Assembly (NCBI GenBank): GCA_033782935.1
Contig: JAWQEG010000474.1
Span: forward strand, 2,232,001-2,296,000
Direction: 5' to 3'
Length of the DNA: 64,000 nucleotides
Source of the DNA: Petrolisthes cinctipes
Taxonomy: Eukaryota; Arthropoda; Malacostraca; Decapoda; Porcellanidae
Below, piece after piece: positions 1 to 11,776 of the stretch (positions are counted from its first letter, which is position 1; each line of letters begins with the position of its first letter). Under the pieces are notes generated by a model. It saw only the letters and a program-made list of their open reading frames with translations. It was not told where the DNA came from and made no database searches. A program made the position numbers and the translations under genes.

Positions 1-231
1 CAGTACCATTCACATTTACAAACATGGAGTATATATTCATGACTTTTATCTATGGGTTCTGCAACGGCAACACTGAAGCATCGGAAAGAGAGTACAGCCA
101 GAGATTTCCAACCACATCCGCTGTATTTACTCATAATCGAGTTCTTAAAACAAACATATTTATACAGTATTTGTTTCTTAGAACTGCATAAACTTTCATT
201 TCCCTCCGGCTCCACCACAACTCGTGAGACA

Positions 232-232
<1 letters not shown>
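1..232. repeat. Partial inverted-repeat (MITE-like) element, right half
   Basis: This stretch is about 75-80% similar by eye to 4390-4640, in the same orientation. It ends with the same terminal sequence (CTCGTGAGACACCA) directly before a TA tract. The complete copy at 4010-4670 shows that this end is one terminal inverted repeat of a non-autonomous element; here the left half lies outside the window. It has no coding potential beyond a chance ORF. Confidence 0.6.

Positions 233-281
<49 letters not shown>
233..281. repeat. (TA)n microsatellite
   Basis: About 24 TA units lie directly next to the end of the inverted-repeat element. The same pairing of element end and TA tract recurs near 4640-4670, so the element probably targets TA dinucleotides. 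Confidence 0.95.
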
Positions 282-283
<2 letters not shown>

Positions 284-1132
284 AAAGAGGGAGGCTTAGG
301 CTTTTGGCTTCATTTCCACGACACTGGCTAGAATTATTTCAACTTTATCGTAAACATACCACTCAATTCTTATGTAAAAAAATTTAAACTTTTATTTTCG
401 ACCTTTCCGCACTTAAAATGACCTTGTTCTTTGACCTATGGGCCAGTATTAGGGTCAAAATAATCAAGTGGTTATGCTGTAGGGCATTTTTAACAAAACG
501 AAAAAAAAAAAAAAAAAAAAAATTACTAAAAATTTACTTTAACCATTTTTTTCACATAAAATGACCTTGACCTTTGACCTCAAGGCCAGAATTAGAGTCA
601 AAATAGTCGGACTGATGTACTGCATCACATCATAAGCTAAATCTATCTTAAAGGGTACCATAGTATTCTAAAACATGCATAATTACTGTAAATTATCTGT
701 TTTTGACCATTTTAGGTCAAATGGTGTGTCAAATTTTGACGGTGTTTAAACACATTAGATAAATCTTTTACCAATTCCCACACCAAAAACGAAGGTCCTA
801 AGTCAGTCCCTAAAGCCTTAACAGAAAGATAAACAGACAAATAAACGGACAGACAGACGTGGCTGAAACTATTACCTTACGGTAATCAGAGAACAATGTG
901 TAATATCGGCTGATGTAAATATTGAAAATAATAATGTCGTCCTGTGCTTATCGATGTGAAGTGACTATTTTTCAATTGTCTTCTTCACCACTGATGTAAC
1001 AATAAAATTAACCCATAAATAACACATTTCATCAAATGCAATGTTAGGACTAACCTCAGACGAGTTTAGCTGATAAAAGATGATTCATTAACATGTTTTT
1101 CTTCTCACCTTTTTATTTTTTTCATCTCTCAG
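282..1132. other. Non-coding AT-rich region with a poly-A tract and dispersed-repeat-like sequence
   Basis: No convincing coding segment is seen. It holds a 20-odd A run near 502-521. Two related segments (around 416-470 and 560-610) share an ATGACCTTG...TTTGACCT core. Near 835-885 there is a stretch of repeated ACAGACA words. This looks like an old dispersed repeat, but I cannot assign a family. Confidence 0.5.
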
Positions 1133-1233
1133 GCCACCAGAGAATCTTATGCCAATTTCAACCCCAAAGCATCTACCTCCACCATCATCACTACCACTAT
1201 CAAAGACTTATCCCGTTCGTTTGCCCAACATAA
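1133..1233 (+). CDS. Sulfotransferase exon (first one visible), proline-rich stem
   Basis: A pyrimidine-rich acceptor (ctctcAG) precedes it and GTGAGT follows. Read with one leading base it gives a proline/serine-rich stem (PPENLMPISTPKH...RLPNI) with no stop and ends in phase 1, which joins the next exon as an Asn codon. It would be the luminal stem region between the membrane anchor and the catalytic domain. No upstream exon was identified. Confidence 0.6.
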
Positions 1234-4200
1234 GTGAGTCAGTCTCCATCCACACACCAACACTTCATCGTTAGCACTGCATCACAAAGCTGTTTAGTGT
1301 TCGTTTGGGGAGAACTTTGTCGAATCCTACCTGCCGTTTAATTATAATTATTAAATTGGTTGTGAGAATATAATATTATATACTTCTTCCGAATAGGGAA
1401 ACTTTATTAGGCCTATGTACTTATCAATATAACTATGAAACTTTGCACGTATCATTAAAACAATGTAACTTTGCATGTAACAATATAACAATATAACTTT
1501 GCATGTAACAATATAACAATGTAACTTTGCATGTAACAATATAACAATGTAACTTTGCATGTAACAATATAACAATGTAACTTTGCATGTAACAATATAA
1601 CAATGTCACTTTGCATGTAACAATATAACTTTGCATGTAACAATATAACTTTGCATATAACAATGTAACTTTGCATGTAACAATATAACAATGTAACTTT
1701 GCATGTAACAATATAACAATATAACTTTGCATGTAACAATATAACTTTGCATGTAACAATATAACAATATAACTTTGCATGTAACAATATAACAATGTAA
1801 CTTTTCATGTATCTATATAGCTATGTAACTTTGCAAGTATCAATATAATTATTTAACATTATTATTATATAACAGAGTTCGTGAATGATGATATATTTTT
1901 TTTATTAAATATTTCAGATGTTAACAAACTGGAGAGGATTCTTCACGGGACTATCCACCAGAATTTAGGTAAGTTATGGAACCATACACAGAGTGATAAT
2001 AATGGTCTTTGTCGGTCAGGGCTGACAATGAATATAATAGATCACAGTTATTGTGACCATTTACTTGGTTAGAACAGAGTTATGGCTGCAGAAACTAATG
2101 CCGGAGTAACAGTTTCCGTCACAAAGCTCACATTAATGATTTAATTACCCACAGCAAAACTGTCATACCGGTATATACTAACGAAGGTAATATATCTATT
2201 GGAGTCTTTTGTTTATCGTATGTTTTGAGGGCAACTGTACTGCACATATCTTAGTGCTGTATCTATTGTCATGCCTTGACAGAGAACGGGAAGCTTCCCC
2301 TGGAAAGAAGCAATAAGATGTGGGCAATATGGGAAAAAGACGACCATGGTAGCCCCTGTAGGAAGTATCTCGTCAGGTTAGTACAAAGGGCTTGACACAG
2401 GTCCTGGTGAAAGATAAAAGTAATCTTTGCCACAACCGTCACCCTCCATTAATTATTATCATGTCTCTTCAATAGGGCAGCACACACTTTCTTGTTATTA
2501 TATGCTGGTCAAAATTTATCTGTCACTTGAAAATGTCGGGCAATGGGTAAATTATATATATTTCATTCATTAATTTTCGCTAGTATTTACTAGTTTCTAA
2601 ATATACTACATGAATTTCATAAAGTTACAATATATGCATGTACATTTTCTAGTGTTTATAAATGCAAAACAATGGTTTTACAATATTGCCCTCTTCATTT
2701 AATGCATCAGGTTACATATAACTTAATCATTAAAGCCATTTTTATTATTTATACAGTTGAATAAAATCTTAAAACAAACATATATATATCGAGTTAATTA
2801 ACTCAGATTATATTTAGAAATATTTAGTTTATTTGGTATATCTTGTGTGAAATTTCACAAATATGTACTTTTTATACAGCACAATGAGAGATCATCAACC
2901 TGAATAGAAGTTATTAATGAAATTTAATGTATGAAATATAGATCAGTCATCTGAGCTCTGAACTTCTACAACCGCAGACATGAGCTCACATACTAATGGT
3001 CTCTCTCAAACACATACACACAACCTCTTTCCTCCATAATCCCCCATCCTCCCACAGAAGAATACCATACATTCAACCACAACGATATAGCTGCCCTCTC
3101 CTGATGTGTCTTGTATACATAAACTGTCGTCATCTAGTGGGACAAAAGAGAAGCTACCAATATCATGAAGCACCGCTGTCTCATTTAAAGCGACACTCAG
3201 TAGTCTCGGAGCCTCGCTAGAGTCACGGGCCACTTACAGCCTACAGTCCCTAGGTTGAGGTTAAACTAAAAAAAACTACAGTCCCTAGGTTGAGGTTAAA
3301 CTATAAAGAAACTCCTTCATTTCCCTCAGGTTCAGTAAGGATTTGCCTCAGGTGCAACTCATGTCTTTCCCCTGCTCTGGAAACTCGTGGACCCGCTATC
3401 TGCTGGAGGCGTCAACAGGAATCTTCACTGGCTCGATTTTCAATAAGAAGCACATCTACAAGACTGGTGAGACTCATACACAGACTAACTTACTCCTCCC
3501 CCCCCCCCCATTTTATCATAATGAACCTATCCCCCTTCTTCCCTCCATTTACTCTTGTAGCCTGACCAACATGCTGTGCTGACACTCAGTAAGCCTACCC
3601 CTTGCAACACAACATACATAAACTCACATCAAGGAAGGGCTGGTAGGTATAGGGCCACACGTGTTAACTCTGTATGATGTTTCATCATACAGCATGTATA
3701 CAATCTTTGGGAATATATCCTCCATTGAAAGATAAACCCACTTTATGTATAGTGAAATACAAAAATTATGTTATGAAAAGTGTGGTAGAACATGTCAGTA
3801 CACTTGACTGACTGATGAGGAAGGGGGAGACAGGTGTCGGGGAGGGACAGGGCTTCACTGTTCCCTGTACATCAGGGGATTGACCTGAACTCCAGCACTG
3901 TTTTCAAAGCATATTTTTTATACATTTCGCTATAGTATAGAATAAATTGGGTTTGTTGTTAAATGGCAAATAAAATCCTAAAGTTTATCTGTGAACTTCG
4001 TATACATGCTGTATATATATGGTGTCTCACGAGTTATGGCGGAGCCGCAGGAAGATGAAAGTATATGCAATTCTAAGCAAAAAATTCTCTATAAATATGT
4101 GTGTTTTAAATACGACAGAACTGTCAGTGAGAGGTGGTGGGTATAGGCTGCACCGCCCGGTGTTGCCATCAAGTGCTTCTTTTTTTTCTATTAAGTGATT

Positions 4201-4636
4201 GTTCTAGGACGGTTTAGTGCTTTAAAGTGAGATAGGTTTAATATGTGAATAAATATAATGTAGTAATACATCTGGCAATGATGATATAACTAGTGTGTGA
4301 GGTGTGGAGGTGCCTCAGGGTAATAGTCAAGCCTCAGTTCCCACCCAGCTCTCTTGTGTATGACAGGTTGTGTCTATTCTATGGACTTGTCACCTCCATT
4401 TTACTACAATACTATTCACATTTACAAACGTGGAGTATACGGAAATTATTTTTATCTATGGGTTCTATAATGGCAACACTGAATCATCGGAGAAAGTATA
4501 GCCAGAAATGTCCAACCACATCCACTGTATTTACTCGTAAACGAGTTCTTAAAACATACATATTGATGGAGTATTTTTTTCTTAGAATTGTATAATCATT
4601 TATATCCCTCCGGCTCCACAACAACTCGTAAGACAC

Positions 4637-4673
<37 letters not shown>

Positions 4674-7600
4674 TAACGGAATAAGCAACCAAAGAAATTA
4701 CTACAGGTCCATTAGGATAAAGAACAAAGACATGCATCACTTAGACTTTGTTCACATGAGGCGAGTCTCAACGCACGTTTCCAAATCAATGGCAGTCTAT
4801 GGAGTTGTTCACACATAAACGTGGTAGTTTTTAAAACCAGAGAGGATCAACATTCCCTACCACAACGAAACGAGATACATATAAACGAATAGCACTGTAC
4901 AAACTCTGATATAACTCTGATGTAACTCAGGCATGCTAGGAGAGTTAGCAAAACCCGATGATGGAAGGACACTGGTGCAGAAGACTCATGGCAGATTTTT
5001 CAAGTCTACTACGCTGGCCACTGTCCCAGCAGTCCTCCTGATCCGGAACCCAGCCAAGTAAGTCGAACGTTTCCTTCCAGCTCAGCAGGTGTCGTGTTTA
5101 TTGTGTTATTAGGTCGTAGTAACAAGAGGATTACAATTATTGAAGCACCATCCAAGTTGTGCTCCATTCGGATTTAAGGTTGTTCTCAAATCCTTTGAGC
5201 CAGATGGACGAATGATGAGGGTTAGTCTGACCAATAGATGGTGGAAAAATAGATGTGTTCATGTAACAATCACTTTGTCATGTGGACATCCAACAATGTA
5301 GGGTCATGTAGGGTCATGTAGGGTCATTAGGCCAAGGTATGCCAAAAGTTAAAATGAATTTCAGTTGATCTCTTTTCCTGGCGCTGCTGAATCTTGTAGG
5401 TTCTCCCTTGACAAACTCTAGATGCTTTCATTCTTGAGAAACTTATGTGAAGGAAAACGAGAGACAGTCAAGGAGTTATAAAAATCTATTGTTCACAATG
5501 TGGTCTGGTGAACCCAGACTAAACCATGCAACAGATTATTGAATTGGTATATGAGTAGGAAATTATCTTGTAGCCTTGTTTAGAGGAATCAATGGCCCTC
5601 CAAATCGTTAACAAAATTGCTATAATCTTCTTAATATGATGTTGTCGAAATTGGAGAGCTATCATAGATTTTCTCCAAATATTATATCACAAAACCGATC
5701 AGCTTACTCGTACGCTAAGGCACTCTGCTTCCAGACATATGTTAGAGAAATTAGCAGTAGATGACAACAGAGCATTCTGCATCTACACATGTCCTTCCTC
5801 TCTTCTCCAACACAGCCTTCATATCCTTGTTCAAGTTAAGTACAACCAGCAGTCAAGTAACTCAGATCTCATATCAACTCTTCAACACCTCGAGTATGTA
5901 TGTATGTATGTATGTATAGAAAAAAATAAGTGTAGAATGTTTAATAACAAGGCCGCTCGCAGATAAGGAAATTAAACTTTGGGACAAAGTACTAGAGAGG
6001 TTTGGTTAAGGAATGAGCTTACTTAGGATAGATGATTCGTGCGAAATTAGTTCCCGAGAAGGAAATATATATTTGAATCGGCATGTGATGAAGTGCATTC
6101 AAAAACAAAATGTTATCATAATATGCAAATTACCTCTTTCCTTCATGAAAGATGAGTGAATATTCAGTCAGTATATCCTATTGATGGTAACTTTGTAAAC
6201 AAAGTATCAGAAACCTTGTGCCTTACATAACTAATCTATACAACATTGTTTTTACTATATTATTTATTATGATATTTTCCATTGTCACTACTGGAAAATC
6301 TTCCTCCTACCCAGAGAGCAGTATCTGTTGTTTTCTTAACATAAAGTTAACCCATGCATTGTATGTCATCCTCATCCTTTCCCATTGTCAGAATTTCACC
6401 AGTTAGTGCCGGAATATTTGAAGAAGTGGGAGATGGTGGCGATGGACAGTCTGCTAGAGAAAAATGCACCTGTTCACTTGGTCTACTACGAGCGTCTAAA
6501 TGAAGACCCAATTTCAACACTGAGGGGCATCTTGGCATTCCTGGGGTAATACATAACAAGTATACTCAATTCAAAACATGCTCTATATACTCGTTGAGAA
6601 AAATGTTCACTATAACTTTCCCTTTATCTATCTACCAACATAATATATAGTCTCTAATTTAACTCTCTGTAACTTTCACTTTATACCTGTGGTGACAAGT
6701 GGTGTAATTACACACTCATCTGAACACATTAGCTTACCTGCCTGTACTAACCCCTCTACCCATGCCAATCTGATAATTAGGGATCATATAAATATAGAGA
6801 TGCTCTGTCTGTCTCTCACAACTAGATACATCACACTCACAGACACTACACAACACACACACATACACTTCCCCACTGCACCCACATACAGTAGACTACA
6901 CTCATGGACATTGCCCTGGGGGGGCTGACTATATTCTCTGTGAATACTAGCCATCCCCCAAAGGGCTAGAATAAATATTGTTGTAGGATCTGGTCACTTT
7001 CTACTGGATTTGACGAGATCTGCCCACCAGGGTTAAAAATCTATGTGAGGTGTACGGCAACCTGAGACTCATTTTTTCTCACTGCAGTGTGGACGCCAGC
7101 ACACAGAGGTGTATTATCCCTTAGCATGCAGCAGTCTAAACTCCCTCCCCTTTTATGGTCTCTTCAGGACTGGTCTCATGGAAGGTGCGGCCCCACTCGT
7201 AGCTCTTGTGGTAACGTGGACTTGGGCCAACAGCACTGGCTGTGGGATCAAAGACCTTCCCCCCAATCTCCCTGGCGGTCGGAGGTACCCACTCTGTTCC
7301 CATCTTCCTGGGATTTGCTTCGATAGCCCAGGCATACAGGGCCAGCCTCTCTATTTTATTTTATTTTTATTTTTTTTTTCACTGCGGCCAGAGCGTACTG
7401 GGGCCTGGGGGTCTGTGGGGCAGGATGCCATTCAACATACACACACGGACACTTCTCCAGATGTACCCACATACACACACGGACACTTCTCCAGATGTAC
7501 CCACATACACACACGGACACTTCTCCAGATGTACCCACATACACACACGGACACTTCTCCAGATGTACCCACATACACACACGGACACTTCTCCAGATGT

Positions 7601-7852
7601 ACCCACATACACACACGGACACTTCTCCAGATGTACCCACATACACACACGGACACTTCTCCAAATGTACCCACATACACACACGGACACTTCTCCAGAT
7701 GTACCCACATACACACACGGACACTTCTCCAGATGTACCCACATTCACACACGGACACTTCTTCACTTGCACCCAAATACACACATTCTATCAATCTAGA
7801 ATTATATCGCCTTAATGACCATTACGAAGTCGATAAGCTTTAAGCCCAAAGA

Positions 7853-7896
<44 letters not shown>

Positions 7897-8528
7897 AGAG
7901 ACCACGTGTGTATCTCGTATTGTATACCAATTATAATAGGCACGTGTTTACTCTGTTAGAAAACATGATGTTTTGAAAAGAACGTGGTAACCCAAGTCAT
8001 ATACTTTGTAACCAACCGAACACCGACTCCCTATCCCTCCCTGCCTGCCTCTTGCCTTCCCATTCATCAACTGACTGACTGATGACTGTGTATTGATTTG
8101 GGTTTCCACATTATAATCAAAACATCATTTTATTGTATTTCGCTACAGAATAATGTGCATTTGTTTTTCGATAGGGGATATATTCCTAAGGTTTTTCAGA
8201 GAGGTTTGTATAAATGATGTATAGAGCTATACAGTGTGTGTTTGCTTCCCAGCCTTGTGATAATTATAGAACACCAAGTATTTTATCGTGTTTCCTATCT
8301 TCATCTCTTTTCGTCTCCCTTGTCCCGTATAGTGTTCCTGAGGATGAGAGACGACTAAACTGTACCCGGACCCACCTAAAGGGACCCTACAAGAGAGAAG
8401 GCAACAGGGAATTCAACCCCTTCACCACCGAGGAGCAGTTGTTGATGACACAGGCGGTGAAGAGGGTCAACCAAACAGTGCAGTTGCTAGGATATCAACC
8501 CTTGCCACACTACTCCATTATAACGTAA
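1133..8528 (+). CDS. WSCD-type (sialate:O-sulfotransferase-like) carbohydrate sulfotransferase, 5' end not found, multi-exon
   Basis: Exons found: 1133-1233, 1918-1968, 2283-2376, 3330-3466, 4931-5057, 6392-6545 and 8333-8528, all with AG/GT borders. The phases join correctly except between exons 5 and 6. The product is a PAPS-dependent sulfotransferase that would act as a Golgi membrane enzyme on glycans. Visible motifs are the 5'-phosphosulfate-binding loop SFPCSGNSWTRYLLE, the 3'-phosphate region LLIRNPAK, the VYYERLNEDP segment, and a WSCD-like C-terminus (PEDERRLNC...FNPFTTEEQ). The N-terminal membrane anchor and any WSC domains are not in the window. A segment expected after RNPAK (about 25 residues, usually with an EFNR-like motif) was not located, so either a small exon escaped me or the copy is damaged. 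The family assignment is firm; the exact substrate is unknown. Confidence 0.82.
1443..1850. repeat. Intronic minisatellite, ATGTAACAATATAAC / TTTGC units
   Basis: The words TAACTTTGCATGTAACA and ATATAACAATG alternate in tandem with variable order, giving units of roughly 20 and 28 bp. The array sits in the intron between sulfotransferase exons 1233 and 1918. The long minus-strand ORFs over it only reflect the low-complexity repeat. Confidence 0.95.
1918..1968 (+). CDS. Sulfotransferase exon 2 (of those visible)
   Basis: It follows the acceptor atttcAG and is followed by GTAAGT. It reads VNKLERILHGTIHQNL and ends in phase 1. It is short (51 bp) but both junctions keep the frame. Confidence 0.65.
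   Translation: MLTNWRGFFTGLSTRI
2283..2376 (+). CDS. Sulfotransferase exon 3 (of those visible)
   Basis: Acceptor AG is at 2281-2282 and donor GT at 2377-2378. It reads ENGKLPLERSNKMWAIWEKD and onward to YLVR, leading directly into the P-loop exon (FSKDLPQVQLMSFP). The phases on both sides match. Confidence 0.72.
3330..3466 (+). CDS. Sulfotransferase exon with PAPS-binding loop
   Basis: Acceptor ccctcAG is at 3328-3329 and donor GTGAGA at 3467. It encodes LPQVQLMSFPCSGNSWTRYL and then LEASTGIFTGSIFNK, the canonical 5'-PSB loop and following helix of WSCD-type sulfotransferases. The usual SFPGSGNTW has one Gly replaced by Cys. This is the strongest single piece of evidence for the gene. Confidence 0.88.
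4010..4670. mobile_element. Inverted-repeat element (MITE-like), TA-associated
   Basis: The left end (near 4021) reads GGTGTCTCACGAGTT and the right end (near 4640) reads AACTCGTAAGACACC, its inverse. The similarity continues inward for about 90 bp at roughly 75% by eye. Both ends are flanked by TATATA, suggesting TA target sites as in Tc1/mariner-type elements. No transposase ORF is present. It lies in a sulfotransferase intron. A related half-copy is at 1-232. Confidence 0.7.
4931..5057 (+). CDS. Sulfotransferase exon with 3'-phosphate-binding region
   Basis: Acceptor actcAG is at 4929-4930 and donor GTAAGT at 5058. It reads GMLGELAKPDDGRTLVQKTH, then a short linker, then VPAVLLIRNPAK. This matches the RT-VKTH ... 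LLIRNP arrangement of the family. It ends in phase 2; the next exon found needs phase 1 or 0, so an exon in 5058-6391 is probably missing. Confidence 0.85.
6392..6545 (+). CDS. Sulfotransferase exon, PVHLVYYERLNEDP segment
   Basis: It reads FHQLVPEYLKKWEMVAMDSL, then EKNAPVHLVYYERLNEDP, then STLRGILAFLG. This matches the family region that follows the 3'-PB site. The donor GTAATA is at 6546. The acceptor could be at 6390-6391 or at 6401-6402; neither fits the phase of the preceding exon. Confidence 0.8.
7080..7432. other. GC-richer intronic stretch, possible unknown repeat or gene relic
   Basis: This part of the last intron differs in composition from its surroundings. The minus strand stays open for short stretches (for example ALYAWAIEANPRKMGTEWVP near 7280-7345) and is bounded by a T-rich tract at 7350-7380. 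I do not recognise the product. It could be a dispersed-repeat fragment. Confidence 0.35.
7432..7775. repeat. 34-bp minisatellite, about 10 copies
   Basis: The unit starts ACACACGGACACTTCTCCAG and continues ATGTACCCACATAC. Copies are nearly identical, with single changes (for example CCAAATG for CCAGATG). It lies in the last sulfotransferase intron. Since 34 is not a multiple of three, the overlapping ORFs cycle through the same peptides in every frame and are not genes. Confidence 0.97.
7859..7893. repeat. (CT)n microsatellite
   Basis: A perfect TC/CT run of about 34 bp in the last sulfotransferase intron. Confidence 0.95.
8333..8528 (+). CDS. Sulfotransferase terminal exon
   Basis: Acceptor gtatAG is at 8331-8332. 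Joined in phase 2, it completes LG-VPEDERRLNCTRTHLKG and runs to FNPFTTEEQLLMTQAVKRVN and the TAA at 8526-8528. The EERRL-C...G-F and PFTPE-like blocks are the characteristic end of WSCD-type sulfotransferases. No internal stop is present. Confidence 0.88.
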
Positions 8529-8743
8529 ACCATTGATTCCAAAACTGGGGGTAATTTAACAATTTTTCGGGGGTAATGGAGGGGTAACAGAAAAAAGTTA
8601 AGAATTCTGAAAAACAAGAATTCATTGCAGAACCTGGTATCAAGTACCTAGCTTCAAGCATGCAACTTCATCCATCCCACTGATATTCTTGACATCTTTG
8701 GGCCTTTAGCAATTGTCATTAGAGATGCACAATGTTCAAATAC

Positions 8744-8753
8744 AATAAATAAA
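8744..8753 (+). promoter_or_regulatory. Overlapping AATAAA polyadenylation signals
   Basis: AATAAATAAA lies about 215 bp after the sulfotransferase stop codon, a plausible 3'-end signal. Confidence 0.5.
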
Positions 8754-8889
8754 GGAAAATATCTTGCGTTTTAATGTAGTCAAATGCATCAATGTTGACA
8801 ACGTTTTGTGAAATGCCACATTAACATGGTTAATTTGGCATGTTAAATTGGGTAACAAGCTGAAAATGTTTGGGAACCACTGACGTAAA

Positions 8890-9403
8890 CAGACACATAA
8901 TACACTATACCATCCATCATACACTAACCCATCATTTACTGACTCACCACACACTAACCCACCATACCATACACCAACCATCACACACTAACCCACCATA
9001 CCATCACACACTAACCCACCATACCATACACCAACCATCACACACTAACCCACCATACCATACACCAACCATCACACACTAACCCACCATACACCAACCA
9101 TCACACACTAACCCACCATACCATACACCAACCATCACACACTAACCCACCATACACCAACCATCACACACTAACCCACCATACCATACACCAACCATCA
9201 CACACTAACCCACCATACCATACACCAACCATCACACACTAACCCACCATACCATACACCAACCATCACACACTAACCCACCATACACCAACCATCACAC
9301 ACTAACCCACCATACCATAAACCAACCATCACACACTAACCCACCATACACCAACCATCACACACTAACCCACCATACCATACACCAACCATCACACACT
9401 ACA
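8890..9403. repeat. Minisatellite of CACACACTAACCCACCATAC units
   Basis: Tandem units of about 29 and 34 bp (with or without an extra CATAC) are built from CACACTAACCCACCATAC and ACCAACCAT. Roughly 15 or more copies lie downstream of the sulfotransferase gene. Confidence 0.95.
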
Positions 9404-9947
9404 ACCCCTGGTACAATACATACATTAGAGCATCCCAAACTGGAGACCACGTATAGACCTAAATGTGTCCACGAGAATATGTAATAAAGCAATATTTTCA
9501 GCCCTCTCAAATAGATACACATAGTAATCAATATGGACTTTCCAAAGCCTCTTTCTCGGATGTAATACTTCTGTGAAATTATATTATTACATAAGGATTT
9601 GGTTCTACTCGTATTAATCATATTTATATTGTGCTTATACTATCTCATCGATATTAACACGATTTTATTCAAGTATATGTTTTAACAATATAAACAAAAC
9701 ACATGTGGATTTGAAAGGCGAGTGAATTTCTAAAGCCTCGGGCATGTATGTATGTGTGCAGTTTTAAATGATAAACATAAACAATTTATATATCAACTTC
9801 AAATGTCTTTACAAAGTTCGAAAAGTTTTACAAATGTCGTAATGTCGTTCAGAATATCCAGAGGTTATCTATTCAACCAAATTTCTTCAATGTAGGTAAT
9901 GTATTACAGAAGACCTCACTTTATGATTTGATGTCCTGTGTTTGATG
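9404..9947. other. AT-rich intergenic sequence, nothing recognised
   Basis: I see no coding segment, RNA gene or clear repeat here, except a short inverted match (TTTCTTCAATGTAG near 9880) to sequence inside the foldback copy that follows. Confidence 0.5.
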
Positions 9948-10062
9948 ATGTTGCCGATTTGGAGGCTACGGATTCCTCCAAACTGTGACACAAAGTACCA
10001 TCTACATTGAAGAAATCTGTTTTATGGTAAAATTTGGAGGAATCGACAACCAACAATATACC
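9948..10062. repeat. Foldback element copy 1 (GATTCCTCC/GGAGGAATC)
   Basis: It has an imperfect palindrome with GATTTGGAGGCTACGGATTCC on the left side and TTTGGAGGAATCGACAAC on the right, about 110 bp overall. The same core words and spacing recur at 11314, 16098, 16784, 22578 and 23606, which defines a small non-autonomous family. Confidence 0.5.
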
Positions 10063-10485
10063 AATAAAATCTTAGCAATATTACCATATCCTTCTATTTG
10101 CTTCCTTCCTATTCCAACACTGTAATTTCTCCCTACCAAAGACCATATAGAAAATGATCTGTACAAGATGGAAGAGAGAAGACTTTGTTATACCAAGAAC
10201 ATTATACCATAAAGAAAGGAACAGAGAGCAAGGAGAACAAACACGAACAATAAAAGATGGAAAGGAGTGACGACTGAAGAGAGGATAAAGATTGACTCGG
10301 GTCCTAAGGGGCGCCATAACCCCTAAAATATGATGCACATCTTTCCATGGAATACCTTACTTCCTACTGAAAGCCATATTGAAGGTAAAGTATGTTATCG
10401 AATTATCAAGTTATGGGCAAACTAATTATTGGTAATGATACGATGCCTTCAACACCTGTCTATGGAACAATAGTACAGCCATCGT

Positions 10486-10566
10486 GTGTGTGTGTGTGTG
10501 TGTGTGTGTGTTGATTCCCTTGTTATATGACCGACAATACCACATCAGACAATGGTACTGTTAATT

Positions 10567-10648
<82 letters not shown>

Positions 10649-10848
10649 CTTCTGGGAGGCTGATGATGACACTGGGAGATACAATGTCACCAACGAAGCT
10701 CTTCAAGGTCATCGTATTTGCTGCCATTCCTGGGATTTTCAACTTTGATCATTAATGAATGAACCTTTCTATACGATTAATTGATGGTCTAAGTACCCAC
10801 GAGAGGCGGAACTACATCAACTCTTAAAATATCCCAACAGCAAAGAAT

Positions 10849-10892
<44 letters not shown>
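10486..10892. repeat. Cluster of microsatellites: (TG)n, (CT)n, (GT)n, (AAT)n
   Basis: (TG)n spans about 10486-10511, (CT)n about 10571-10634, a short (GT)n follows, and (AAT)n spans about 10849-10892. No coding sequence is seen between them. Confidence 0.9.
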
Positions 10893-10894
<2 letters not shown>

Positions 10895-11313
10895 GTACAA
10901 CACAAAATATATATATACTAATAGATACCATTTATAAGTCTATGGTTTACGCAAATCTATATAGCTTTTCTTGGCTTCTTTCTTGGGTTGCAACTAAAGA
11001 GACTCATTATTATACACACACACACACACACATACACACGTCCTCTTACAAGAAACAAACAAACAAACACACACACACACATCCTCGTACAAGAAACAAA
11101 CAGGTGTATGAGGGTCGAGACACTTTTTCATTATGTAGTTGATCTTATTAATGTTATCAAAACAAGTGCGTCTTGGGATGAAGTTTATTTGCCACCTAGC
11201 GGGAATCATCATCACTATCTGCAGACGTACAGTAGACCTAGTTGTGTATTGGACTCAACTGGATATTCCTGTCTTCTTTAAGGTAGTATTTTTTTTTTTT
11301 TTTTTTTTTTTTT

Positions 11314-11460
11314 ACATTGGAGTGCCTTGATTCCTCCAAAGTATGCTAGGAAACGTGACCAGATTAGCAAAAATGATGGTGTTCTGTTGCTTGGAATAGT
11401 TTGGAGGATTCAGTTGCTCCAGAATTACCAACACAAAACTTTCCCCTTAACTTGCCAATT
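11314..11460. repeat. Foldback element copy 2
   Basis: It is clearly homologous and co-oriented with 16098-16250: ACATTGGAGTGCCTTGATTCC on the left, TTGCTTGGAATAGTTTGGAGG in the middle and TTGCTCCAGAATTACCAACA on the right. A T-run of about 25 bases lies just before it. Confidence 0.65.
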
Positions 11461-11776
11461 AATTTTCCTTCGATCCCTATTTAGGCTTCTATAAAAACTT
11501 AATACATTCTCCTCAAGTAGAGGCAGAGACAGCAGACAAAGGTTGTAAAAATAAATAATATATACTTTTTTATATTAGAATAAATTAGTAAAGAGAGAAA
11601 CAGATGCTGTAGATGAGAAAGGAGGAAGAAACTGATATATTTCGATGACATACACAGAGGGATACACACCCATGCACCCTCTCCTGTCAAATATAGTGAA
11701 ATTCCGTACAGACGTTCTTGAGTTATAGGAACGGAAATGCAGACAAGACGGCTTCTCTGGTTATGCTACAAGTTGG

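Noticed and set aside
7432..7800. Long overlapping ORFs on both strands (His/Thr/Pro-rich or Val/Cys/Gly-rich)
   Set aside because: Produced by the 34-bp tandem repeat; every frame gives the same rotating peptide.
8890..9403. Regularly spaced repeats resembling a CRISPR array
   Set aside because: The units are contiguous with no unique spacers, and the context is a split-gene eukaryote. The same applies to the arrays at 1443, 7432, 23345 and 23893.
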